A stretch of 64,000 nucleotides of DNA from Craspedostauros australis (Eukaryota > Bacillariophyta > Bacillariophyceae > Mastogloiales > Achnanthaceae), in contig JAMXDE010000019.1 in NCBI GenBank assembly GCA_026770025.1, forward strand, positions 744,001 to 808,000, in the 5' to 3' direction. The notes under the pieces are model-generated. The model did no database searches, was not told where the DNA came from, and saw only the letters and a list, made by a program, of their open reading frames with translations. This document shows positions 10,753 through 19,212 of the stretch, one piece after another (position 1 is the stretch's first letter; each line of letters opens with the position of its first letter). Made by a program: the position numbers and the translations under genes.

Positions 10753-13393
10753 ATGATGAGCAATATGATCAACATGATCAACGCCAATACAATCGCCACC
10801 ATCATTTTCCTTCTCGCCTCCATGCCGGCGGCTGAAGCGCGCCTCAACAGAGACAAGACCACGGATGTTGTGGATGAAATGCACCTGACATTGCAAGCCA
10901 CTCGCAACCTCAAGGCCGCTTTCGGCGCCAGCAACAAGGGTGCCAAAACAAACAAAAACGAATTCTTGGATCTCTCCAATCCGCCATCTTCAATGCCTTC
11001 AACCCCCGAGGAGGCTACAGGTCCGACCATCATGCCCACATGGATCTCAAGCGCTCGTCCAACGGCCGATCCCACAAGCTCTCCGACCTCATCGCCGACC
11101 ATGCCGCCAGCTCCATCAGCTCCTCCGATGGACTTCGATTCCACCATCTCCGTTGCCTGCAAGCCCAATGGTGCCACCATCCTCACACCAGATGAAGCCA
11201 GGCCCAAGACCATCATCTGCAACTCTGCCAAGCCATCATGCCGTGAGGCTGTAGCTGCTGTCAAGGAATCTAACAAACTGCAGAACTTCTTCGCGTGTGC
11301 TGGAGACCTCGGCGAAGGAGCCGCACGCAAGCTCTTCAACAAGTACGCAACGGACGATGTGCTCGCTGAGCAACTCACGATGATCGCTGCCACCAACGCG
11401 ATCCTCGTCACTGGACGCCCGGATGCCATGAAGGTAGCATGCGCCGCTACCGCAGCGATGCAATCGCCTGCCGTCGCAGACCCATGCTGCCAGGGATCTT
11501 CGGGATGCACTTCTGCCACCGCCTCCGCTTCCAGCTCTCCACCATTCATGACCATCGCCATCACTGGTTGCACTGGCGACAGTGCATGCAAGAACATCGG
11601 ACCCAATCCCCTCATCCTCGATTCCTCATGCACTGGCATGAGTGCATGCGAATCCATGAATGAAAATGATCTCAATCCATCCGTTGTTGGAGTCACGTTC
11701 GTAGGTGAAGCCTCATGCACCAACCCAGGATCATGCGAGGGAGTAGGGCATCGCTCCTACGGGAATGTCATCGTCCTGGACGCCTCTTGCGTTGGCCCAG
11801 ACGCATGCAACGCAGGTGGACGCCGCAGTCAGCAGAAGACCTCCAACCGTTCCCCAAACGACATCAACATTGGACCGAATGCATGCCTTGACATCGATGC
11901 CTGCAAGGATACCCATTCTACAGTCAATCATGGCACTGCTGGCAAGACTTCAGGTAGTCTGACCATTGGCGATGGCAGTTGCACACAAGAACGCTCCTGT
12001 GAAAAGATGGGCTTCAACGACAGGATGGGAATGGATATCATCGTCGCTCCTGGTGAGTGCAGTGTCGCCGGCACTTGCAGGGGATGTATCACCGCAGAAG
12101 ACGGCGACAACGGTGGGGCGTATCTCATCAGCAACACCGATGGAGCTTGCCCCAAGGAAGCCATCAGCTCTGGTGGCAATCCGACTGGAAAGAAGGTGGA
12201 GGAGTACTGCATTGGGAGAGACAGCTTGCCCACAGAGACCCCGACCTTCTCTCCAACTCCTCTTCCGACCATCACAAGAAGACCGACCTCCACTCCGACG
12301 TCAGCTCCTATGCCAGCTCCGATGTCAGCTCCGACAACAGCTCCAACCTCAGCTCCAACTCCCACCCCGGCATCCTTCACCGTTGGATGTCTCGCCATAC
12401 CGGGAGATGACTCATCGACGTTCAATGAGGTCACTGGTGACGTCTTTTGTGATGGTGCATCAGACACATGCGCGAACTTTGTCTCTATGGTCGACGCCTC
12501 CGGTGACAAGGGCAAGATGATCAAGAGCATCTTTGGATGCAGTCATGAAGGAACGCCCAATGTAGTGACACAACAGGTGGCGCAGAAACGCTTTGACACC
12601 ATGAAGAACGATGCGGACGTGACCCAGACATTGTTGGACGTGGTGGACACCATGGACCTCTACACCGGGACGAGATCTGCGCTTGAAACAGCTTGCGCTG
12701 GCTTGTGCTGCGTTGGTTCTTTCACTTGCAGCACCTCCCCTTCAGCTGGCGTCATGACGGTGACTGACAACTCCTGCACTTCCCCAAAAAGTTGCAACCG
12801 TGTGTACCCTGACACCATCATCCTTGACAGTTGCAAGACACAAGAAAGTGTTTGCAAGACGTTTGGTGCGTTTTGGCCAGCACAACCCAACGCTAATGTC
12901 GACGTTGGATACAGGGTGATTGGACCAAATGCTTGCTTTGGATGATACGTTCGCCTGCGCAGACGTTGGACAGAATTCTTTTGGCAATGTACGAGTCGGA
13001 GAAGGAGCATGCACTGGAAGTGGGGGCGCATGCACCGGTGCTGGTTCCAAAGCCAACCAAGGCACTACGACGACACCGGACGTGGCAAATATCTTCATTG
13101 GAAACGCCGCGTGTACAGGGCACTCCAATGTTGATTCTTCAAAAACCAAAGGAGATACAACTGTCGAAGCTGGTGCCTGTTCAGGAATAAGGGCGTGCGC
13201 TGGTGTTGGCGCTGACGTCGATGCAACGAATGGCATCATCATCAGAACAGGAACCTGCACAGGAACCAACGCTTGTGCTTCATGTGGCCAGCGACAGCTG
13301 TGTGCCTCAGCTGAGGAGACGTTCGTCATCGACAACGCAGCCACTGATTGCCGTCCATCAGGCCGCTCCGCCTGTGAAGACCTCTCAGAATAG
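10753..13393 (+). pseudogene. gene A: secreted Cys-rich two-half protein, one frameshift
   Basis: Member of the four-gene family with B, C and D in this window; no named family recognised. The start is taken at ATG 10753 because it opens a signal peptide (IATIIFLLASMPAAEA) and corresponds to the start of the paralogues, although the frame is open back into the LTR. Layout: signal peptide, Pro/Thr/Ser linker, helical module with CREAV...LQNFFACAGDLGEGAA, a CC pair (DPCCQGSSGC), a ladder of short repeats with paired Cys (GCTGDSACKNIG; SSCTGMSACESM), a Pro/Thr/Ala linker at about 12235-12375, then a second helical module and Cys ladder. Near 12930-12945 the frame ends in a TGA, and the homologous remainder continues in another frame to 13393. 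Either the gene is broken here or the base count is wrong. The copia element upstream separates it from its old 5' flank. Confidence 0.8.
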
Positions 13394-13524
13394 ACGTAAA
13401 TCTGAAGTAACACACAGCCATTCAGGCTCCTGTTTATAATGCATGCGTACAGTGGATTGTATCATCTGATATTATACAGTACTCGTGTTATGGAATCCAA
13501 CATCCACACTCTCCGACTAGCACT

Positions 13525-15015
13525 CTAGATGGTGTCACCCATGAGCGCCTCTTGCAACGTCCAGTGACCGCCTTCACCACCGTTCTCTTCTTGACGCTTC
13601 TTGTAGACGTAAAATGCAGCACCGCCGACCGCCGACACAAAGAAAAAGAGGAAGATGAGCCATCCATGATGCTTGCGCTTACGACGAGGATGTTGCCTGC
13701 GCTTTGCCATGCTTTGTGCGCACTGCAACGGCGACGACGTGTGTGAACATGCCACGCACACATGCGGCACAAAGTCCGCATCGAACTGCGAGCACAGGGT
13801 CGTGAAGAGGTGTTCGGCCGTGGGTTGGGCAAGGTGCCTGCCTTCGACGACGATGGCCGGTGTCACGATGCGGTGGTGAATCTGCATCAGGGCGGCATCG
13901 AGAACGGCATTGACACCATCTTTGTCGACGCCGCCCGTATCGTCCGTGACGCAGACGTGGATGTCGTCCTTGTTGTGGATGGCGCGCATCGCTTTTTGGA
14001 TGCAATGCGGATCCGAGAAGGTTTCTGGGGATGCGCCGCAATGCTCGTCGAAGTTGACGATGTAATCGAGCCACAGATCGTCGCCATGCACGTGCTTGCT
14101 GGTGGCCGTGTTGCGGATGCAGGCACGTCGCACGATCTCCGTGAGCAGGTCCTTGCCGGCGATGCCGCGGTCGCTAGGATGGCAGTACCGACCATGGTTC
14201 GTGCACATGTCGGCGCATCGTGTCGCGTTGCCTTGATGCATGCAACCCAGGGCGTGTCCGTCGTAGACCTTGTAGTGGTGATGCAGCACGATGGAAGATT
14301 CAAACGCCGCGGCCACGTTTTGGAACTCCTGCAAGATGGAGAAGGTGTATCGATCGGTGGGACCGTCCGAGATGATGTAGTAGTCCACAAGGGCCTGCTT
14401 GGCCTCGTGCCATGCGTAGATCGCGAGGGCCGGCGAATTGGCGCTGCGCAGCTCCTGGATGATGGCATCGGCTTGATCCTGCGGCAGAAGGATGCTCGGA
14501 ATGGTGATGTCCGTGATGGGAACATCGCTGCGCATCGGCGGCGGGACCTCCTCGCAGTTGGGCTTGTCCTGCGGACTGCACGCCTCGCCCCCGCAGATGC
14601 AGTTGTTGTTGGCGATGACGAGTCCCGCCGCTCCGAGTCTTTGCGCATGGCGCGTCTTGGTGGACATGGTGCAGTTGCCGCGCTTGGTCATGAGGAGGAA
14701 GGGCGATCCCAGATCAGACGGCGTGCCTTCGGGCGGCGTGGGCCAGATGTTGTCGGGCGTCCACGGGGAGATTTCGCAGAGGGAGTCGTCGATGAAGTAG
14801 ATGGGCAGCGTCATGCTGCCCTCATTGGGACGCAAGATCTTCCACACTCCGTAATGGCCTTCGATGTGGTCGTAGCCTCCCGTCTCGTCATGGAGGCTTT
14901 GGGGGATCTCGATTTGGAACAGCGAGCCTTGGCCGGTTGGGAAGCTGGCGGCGGATGCGCGTGAGGCCATGGCCAAGCCCGTCGTCAGCATGCAGAGTGC
15001 GGTTGCGTACTTCAT
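13525..15015 (-). CDS. vacuolar sorting receptor-like protein (VSR/BP-80 type)
   Basis: Type I membrane protein of 496 residues related to plant vacuolar sorting receptors, which bind soluble cargo in the Golgi lumen and carry it to vacuolar or lytic compartments. ATG 15015 opens a clear signal peptide (MKYATALCMLTTGLAMASRA). Next comes a protease-associated (PA) domain at about 60-195 (RGNCTMSTKTRHAQ, GAAGLVIANN), then the central VSR region with the family signature CTNHGRYC near 280, a HGDDLWLDYIVNFDEHCG stretch, and a C-terminal segment resembling the plant luminal domain (PAIVVEGR...LFTTLCSQF). One transmembrane helix (WLIFLFFFVSAVGGAAFYVY) and a tail of about 27 residues follow. Plant VSRs are longer and carry EGF-like repeats before the membrane; I see none here. 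No break is visible. Its left neighbour, gene A, encodes a secretory protein, but cargo identity is unknown. Confidence 0.87.
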   Translation of the reverse strand: MKYATALCMLTTGLAMASRASAASFPTGQGSLFQIEIPQSLHDETGGYDHIEGHYGVWKILRPNEGSMTLPIYFIDDSLCEISPWTPDNIWPTPPEGTPSDLGSPFLLMTKRGNCTMSTKTRHAQRLGAAGLVIANNNCICGGEACSPQDKPNCEEVPPPMRSDVPITDITIPSILLPQDQADAIIQELRSANSPALAIYAWHEAKQALVDYYIISDGPTDRYTFSILQEFQNVAAAFESSIVLHHHYKVYDGHALGCMHQGNATRCADMCTNHGRYCHPSDRGIAGKDLLTEIVRRACIRNTATSKHVHGDDLWLDYIVNFDEHCGASPETFSDPHCIQKAMRAIHNKDDIHVCVTDDTGGVDKDGVNAVLDAALMQIHHRIVTPAIVVEGRHLAQPTAEHLFTTLCSQFDADFVPHVCVACSHTSSPLQCAQSMAKRRQHPRRKRKHHGWLIFLFFFVSAVGGAAFYVYKKRQEENGGEGGHWTLQEALMGDTI

Positions 15016-16076
15016 CGTCGTCAATGTATCGGGTGTTGCTGCTAATGCTGATCAGGTACTATGATTATGATTGTCTGGCTCGTCTCGTCTCGTCTCGTCT
15101 CGTGATGTGAGTGTTGCGGTATTATGACCATGACGCTCCTTCGACGAGGTTCCTTCAAGATTTTGGCAAAAGATAAAAAACGCTGCTGTCTGCTGTTGTG
15201 TGTGCTGTCGTGGATGTGCGTTGGGCGATGTCGAGGGTTCGCATTATTAACGGTTCGCATTTTCGGCAAACAACCAACCGGCTGGCAGGGGCTGAAGTTG
15301 ACGGCAACACCAACATCATCCGCAGAGTCGCACCATGCCAATGAAGACAAGGGAGACTGTGCACTAACATCTCCATTTGCACAACACCATCGTCGGCATG
15401 GAAATCATTGGCAGATCCTTCGTTGTGCGGCATTATCTCTGCCATGACTGCTGAGCGGTAACAGCGCAATGTTGGAGACGACGATGCCAATACCATAGCC
15501 ACGCTGTGAGGGAGGAAGGAAGGAATCGGGCATAGTTCGGCGCCTGCGTTGTTGAACGATGCATGAATCCAGGATGCTGGCTCCCACAACAGCAATGGTG
15601 CCCACAACGGTGCGAGGCAGAAGCAGGACATGATGGGAGAGCGCAACACGCACAGCAACCGAAAAACAGTCCAGATAATCGTGTCAAGGTCGACGCCTGC
15701 AAGGTGCACGTACTCCACAAGGTCGATCATCCCATCACAGTGCATATGCTGCATCGCAAGTCCTGCAACGATCCTCATCCTCCACGCTGCGGTGGCCAGA
15801 TCATGGCATTAACTCCTTCTTCGCCATAAATTCGTGATGCTGCACATGCAGAGTTGAGACAGCGATGGTGCGTGGCACGTCGGGCATACGTAACTCAGGT
15901 GCGAGTTGGTGCTTATGTACGAGTATGGAAGGCAAGGGGTGTCCAGTGTGAACTGCTAATACGATCTGCAGGATCGTCTGTTACTCTACATACTACATTA
16001 CCGCAAACTGCGTCATGTGATATGATAGCGGATACCACGCTAACTTGCTTCCAATTGACATGAATTGACAAGTCCA
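15016..16076. other. intergenic, VSR upstream region
   Basis: No supported gene. Holds a (TCTCG)n run at about 15079-15103 close upstream of the VSR start. Small frames here have no recognisable motifs. Confidence 0.6.
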
Positions 16077-17192
16077 TTACGATATCGTTACCACCGCGTC
16101 TGCCGTCGCATTGATCATCGCCGTCGTAGTGTTCGTGCTGTTGGATCGATGATTACGCCGCGGCGCCATGCCGAACGTCTTCCAATTGATGTGCCACATC
16201 TTGGTGTAGGCGATCATGAACTGCTCGCCGGCCTCGATATCGCGCGTCGCGAACAACGCCGTATCGTTGGCTTCGCCCGACTCATTGTACGGCAGATCGG
16301 CGACGTTGACGAAGCGGATGCCGGCCGCCTGATTCAGCAACGACGACGCGTCGAGTTCGGCATGCACAATGAGCGTCTTGGGATCGCGGTACGTGGCGTA
16401 AGTCCACACGTCGAACATGTAACACACGAATTGCGGCGGCAGATTGAGCAGGAAGACGCGGAAATCTTCGGGCGTTTCGAACAGGGCGACGTAATCGTAG
16501 GTCCAGATCAACGTGCCTTTGGCGATGAATTCTTTCGCGAAGAGCCCGCGATTCATGGTGGGATGGATGTCGATGTAGTACGGCACCTTGGCGCCTTCGC
16601 CTTCGATGTCGTCGGGCAGCGATGATCGATTCTGGCCCACGGCGAATTCGTAGGCCTTGCGCATCGTGATCCAGTCGTCGCGCGTCGGGATGGCCCGATT
16701 TTGGAAGCCGGGATCGTCCTCGCAGTCGAAGACGGCCATGAGCTCCTGGATCGTGCCGTGATGCCGATCGATCGTGATGTTGACCCAGTCGCCGTTCTCG
16801 TCTTCCGATTCGGCCTGCTTGGATTTGTTGTGACTCAGATCATCCGCAGCGGCGCTGTCGGGTGGCGGCAACGCCATGCCGCGCAGTTTGTTGTTGTCGG
16901 CGTTGTCGGCATTGTGGCTATCGTGCAGGGATGGTCGAGGATGCGCGACGGACGGCTGTTTGAACAGCGACTGCGACTCGTTGAGCTGGTGCTGGTTCTG
17001 GAACGTGATGACGACGATGATGAGCATGGCCGCGACGGGGATGATCGCTCTGGGGATGCCGCATATCGTTGCCGACGCCTTGCGTGCCTGCGATCTGCTG
17101 GGATGGCGTTGCTGCTGTCCATGCCGCTGCTGTCCATACTGCTTCTGTCGGAGTGGCGACTTCTGCGCCGAGTGGCGGTTGTGGACTGCCAT
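16077..17192 (-). CDS. signal-anchored SET-domain protein 1
   Basis: 371 residues, predicted type II membrane protein: basic Gln-rich N-terminus, one hydrophobic helix at about 47-64 (AIIPVAAMLIIVVITFQN), a polar linker, a conserved pre-SET module (GTIQELMAVFDCEDDP), then a SET-like domain from about 195 to 345. SET features visible are NRGLFAKEFIAKGTLIW for the first strand pair, AELDASSLLNQAAGIRFVN where the usual NHxxxPN motif lies, and ATRDIEAGEQFMIAYTKMW for the GExLxxDY motif. SET domains transfer methyl groups from S-adenosylmethionine to lysine. The topology puts this one in the ER/Golgi lumen or outside the cell. Next to SET protein 2 in the same orientation. Enzyme activity is not shown: the pseudo-knot motif is atypical in all four paralogues here. 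Confidence 0.82.
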   Translation of the reverse strand: MAVHNRHSAQKSPLRQKQYGQQRHGQQQRHPSRSQARKASATICGIPRAIIPVAAMLIIVVITFQNQHQLNESQSLFKQPSVAHPRPSLHDSHNADNADNNKLRGMALPPPDSAAADDLSHNKSKQAESEDENGDWVNITIDRHHGTIQELMAVFDCEDDPGFQNRAIPTRDDWITMRKAYEFAVGQNRSSLPDDIEGEGAKVPYYIDIHPTMNRGLFAKEFIAKGTLIWTYDYVALFETPEDFRVFLLNLPPQFVCYMFDVWTYATYRDPKTLIVHAELDASSLLNQAAGIRFVNVADLPYNESGEANDTALFATRDIEAGEQFMIAYTKMWHINWKTFGMAPRRNHRSNSTNTTTAMINATADAVVTIS

Positions 17193-17729
17193 TCTCTTGT
17201 CTCTCGCGTTGCGCTGAATGGTGCTGAGTTCAGCTGAGTCTAGCTGAGTTCAGTTGTGCCTATCGTATTGTGTTAGTATTGGTATTGGTATTGGTATTGT
17301 GCTGTGTCTCTCTCCAGTGGAACTCACTCTCTTGGACTTGGTTTTGAATGGTCACTGTTGCGCTGAGCTGTGCTGTGTTGTGTCATGTTGGGGTCATCTC
17401 CGATTTGCTCAAGTGGCACACGGCCTTTCTTGTGACTTTGTCGCATTGAGACGTGTTTGGCGCTCGTGCCAAATTCACCGTTTTGGCACGATTTTGTCCA
17501 TCTTTCAGCAAAATTCGGAAATTCAATCCCTCCAAATTTTGTTCACTTGGGAAATGTCCGTCACGACGAGAGCGACGAGAAACCCATGGCCGCTCCTCCA
17601 TCTTCTCTCGCCATGGTGAGACCTCACCCCACTCCGCTGACATCACCAATCTACCATACGATCTATGCGAAACGCCACCATGCCATCACACACAGTGCGC
17701 CTCTATACTTACAGTACTCTATCTCTAGC
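17193..17729. other. intergenic between SET proteins 1 and 2
   Basis: No supported gene. Contains a short (GGTATT)n run at about 17277-17298, in the likely 5' flank of SET protein 1, and AT-richer DNA near the 3' end of SET protein 2. Confidence 0.6.
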
Positions 17730-18683
17730 CTACAACCCCAACAACGCCCAACCTTGATCGAAATCGAAATCATTGTAATTCATCAGAATTTGCTCGCCGG
17801 CGTCGATCGCGCGCATCGAATAGACGCCGCGACCGCCCTCCACATTGCGTTCCACCGTATTGACCTCGCTGCGCCGACTGCCTTCATTCAGCAACGATCC
17901 GGCATCGAGATCGCTGCAGACGATGGCGCCACTGCCACTGCCATCATGAATGGCATACGACCAAATCATCAGATCGCATGCGATATCGGGTGGCACCTGC
18001 ATCAAGAATTTACGGAACTGCCAACCTTGCGTGAAGTGGGCCGTGTAGTCTTCCGTCCAGATCAACGTGTTGTTGGGAATTGAACGCGTGGCGTAGATAC
18101 CGCGGCCCATGCGCGGATGGTAGTCGACGTAGTACGGCACGTGGAAGCCGGTGCCCGTGAGGTTCGCGGGGATTGTGGAGTTCGTCGTGCCGACGATGTC
18201 GACGTAGGTTTGCCGCAGCTGCATCCATGTGGCGTCGCTCGTGACGGGGCGCTTTGGAGCCGTTTTGCCGAGGTATTGGTCGCATTCGAGGGCTTGCAGG
18301 AATAAAGCTATCGTGCCGTTGTGGATCGTCAACGTCACGTATTCATATCCCTCGTCTTCATTCTTGTTGTTGTTGTTGGCAGCGGCAGCATCGGGCACGT
18401 TCTGATTTTGATTCTGCTTTGCATTCGCCGTCCTTTGCGCTGGCTTTCCTTTGCTCTCCACATCACGCAGCTTGGCTGCACCAATGTCCACATCCACCAT
18501 AAGCAGGGACCCTTCAAAGATGCCCATGAAATGCGCCGCCACAAAGATGAAGCTCGCCATCAGTACCAGCATCACGAGTCGCACATACTGCGCCATTGCG
18601 CCGCGTGCCGACCGCCGTCGTGGTCGTGGCATGCGTTTCTGCGTGTGTCTTGACTTCGATTTCATGGCGTTGCGTCGGAACAT
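17730..18683 (-). CDS. signal-anchored SET-domain protein 2
   Basis: 317 residues if begun at ATG 18683, chosen because it gives a short basic N-terminus (MFRRNAMKSKSR) before the single hydrophobic helix (LVMLVLMASFIFVAAHFMGI, about 32-51). The frame is open upstream but that part is Ser/Gln repeat-like and lacks features. The pre-SET module is GTIALFLQALECDQYL. The SET domain shows MGRGIYATRSIPNNTLIWTE, DLDAGSLLNEGSRRSEVN and AIDAGEQILMNYNDFDFD. The last motif is close to the canonical GEELxxNY. Closest in wording to SET proteins 3 and 4. The likely role is a lumen-facing protein methyltransferase (family knowledge plus topology inference). Confidence 0.82.
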   Translation of the reverse strand: MFRRNAMKSKSRHTQKRMPRPRRRSARGAMAQYVRLVMLVLMASFIFVAAHFMGIFEGSLLMVDVDIGAAKLRDVESKGKPAQRTANAKQNQNQNVPDAAAANNNNKNEDEGYEYVTLTIHNGTIALFLQALECDQYLGKTAPKRPVTSDATWMQLRQTYVDIVGTTNSTIPANLTGTGFHVPYYVDYHPRMGRGIYATRSIPNNTLIWTEDYTAHFTQGWQFRKFLMQVPPDIACDLMIWSYAIHDGSGSGAIVCSDLDAGSLLNEGSRRSEVNTVERNVEGGRGVYSMRAIDAGEQILMNYNDFDFDQGWALLGL

Positions 18684-19044
18684 CGCAATCGGTCTGTGCG
18701 TGCTTGGTGGGTTGATTGATTGTGGATGGTGCGACGGCTCTACGGTATGGCACGTAGCGTATTGTATGGTGCTCTCTGTTCTGTTCTGTTCTGCTCTGTC
18801 CTGAATACTCTGAATGCTCTGAATGCTCTGGAATGGGATGCACGATACTGTTCCGAGCGTCGCCGTCTCCAGTGCCGATTTGTGACAACATGTGGTTGGT
18901 TGTGAGAAAAATGACCGAAGAGGTGGTTGTGCGGCCGTGGTCGTTGTTGTTGTTTCGCTCGTGACTGACATGGAACGAGTCCCGAGTTTCGTCTTTGTCG
19001 AATTGTGGCCATTTTTTGCGACCGCATTTCGCAGTGGTCCTCCG
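18684..19044. other. intergenic, 5' flank of SET protein 2
   Basis: Holds Ser/Gln-coding microsatellite-like runs (ttctg at about 18778-18796; aatgctctg at about 18808-18834). No supported gene. Confidence 0.5.
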
Positions 19045-19212
19045 CCGTAGTATCTTTGACTCGATTAGTCACTGAGATAGTGCAGAAGACACAAGCGGAG
19101 CTAGAGTTTACATCATCGTCACAGAGTGGTCTGCTTTGCCAGCACACACCAGGAAAATGGCGGTAGAGTACGAGCTAGAGCATGCTAGTATGTGTGGCTA
19201 TGTACGTGATGG
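19045..19212 (-). repeat. conserved 3' flank of gene B, duplicated behind gene C
   Basis: About 165 bp nearly identical to 28180-28344, directly after the stop codons of genes B and C. It marks the left edge of the large segmental duplication and probably contains the 3' UTR of both genes. No poly(A) signal can be assigned with confidence. Confidence 0.75.

Noticed and set aside
10581-11723. 380-codon minus-strand open frame
   Set aside because: Antisense to gene A; the same kind of antisense frame is open in its paralogues (30500-31216, 42231-43325) because of shared codon bias.
13762-14964. 400-codon plus-strand open frame
   Set aside because: Lies opposite the vacuolar sorting receptor, which has clear family motifs; the antisense frame has none.
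15079-15103. (TCTCG)n run considered as a regulatory array
   Set aside because: Simple microsatellite; nothing ties it to regulation beyond being near the VSR start.
15155-15778. 207-codon minus-strand frame between VSR and SET protein 1
   Set aside because: No motif and no signal-peptide start; likely chance.
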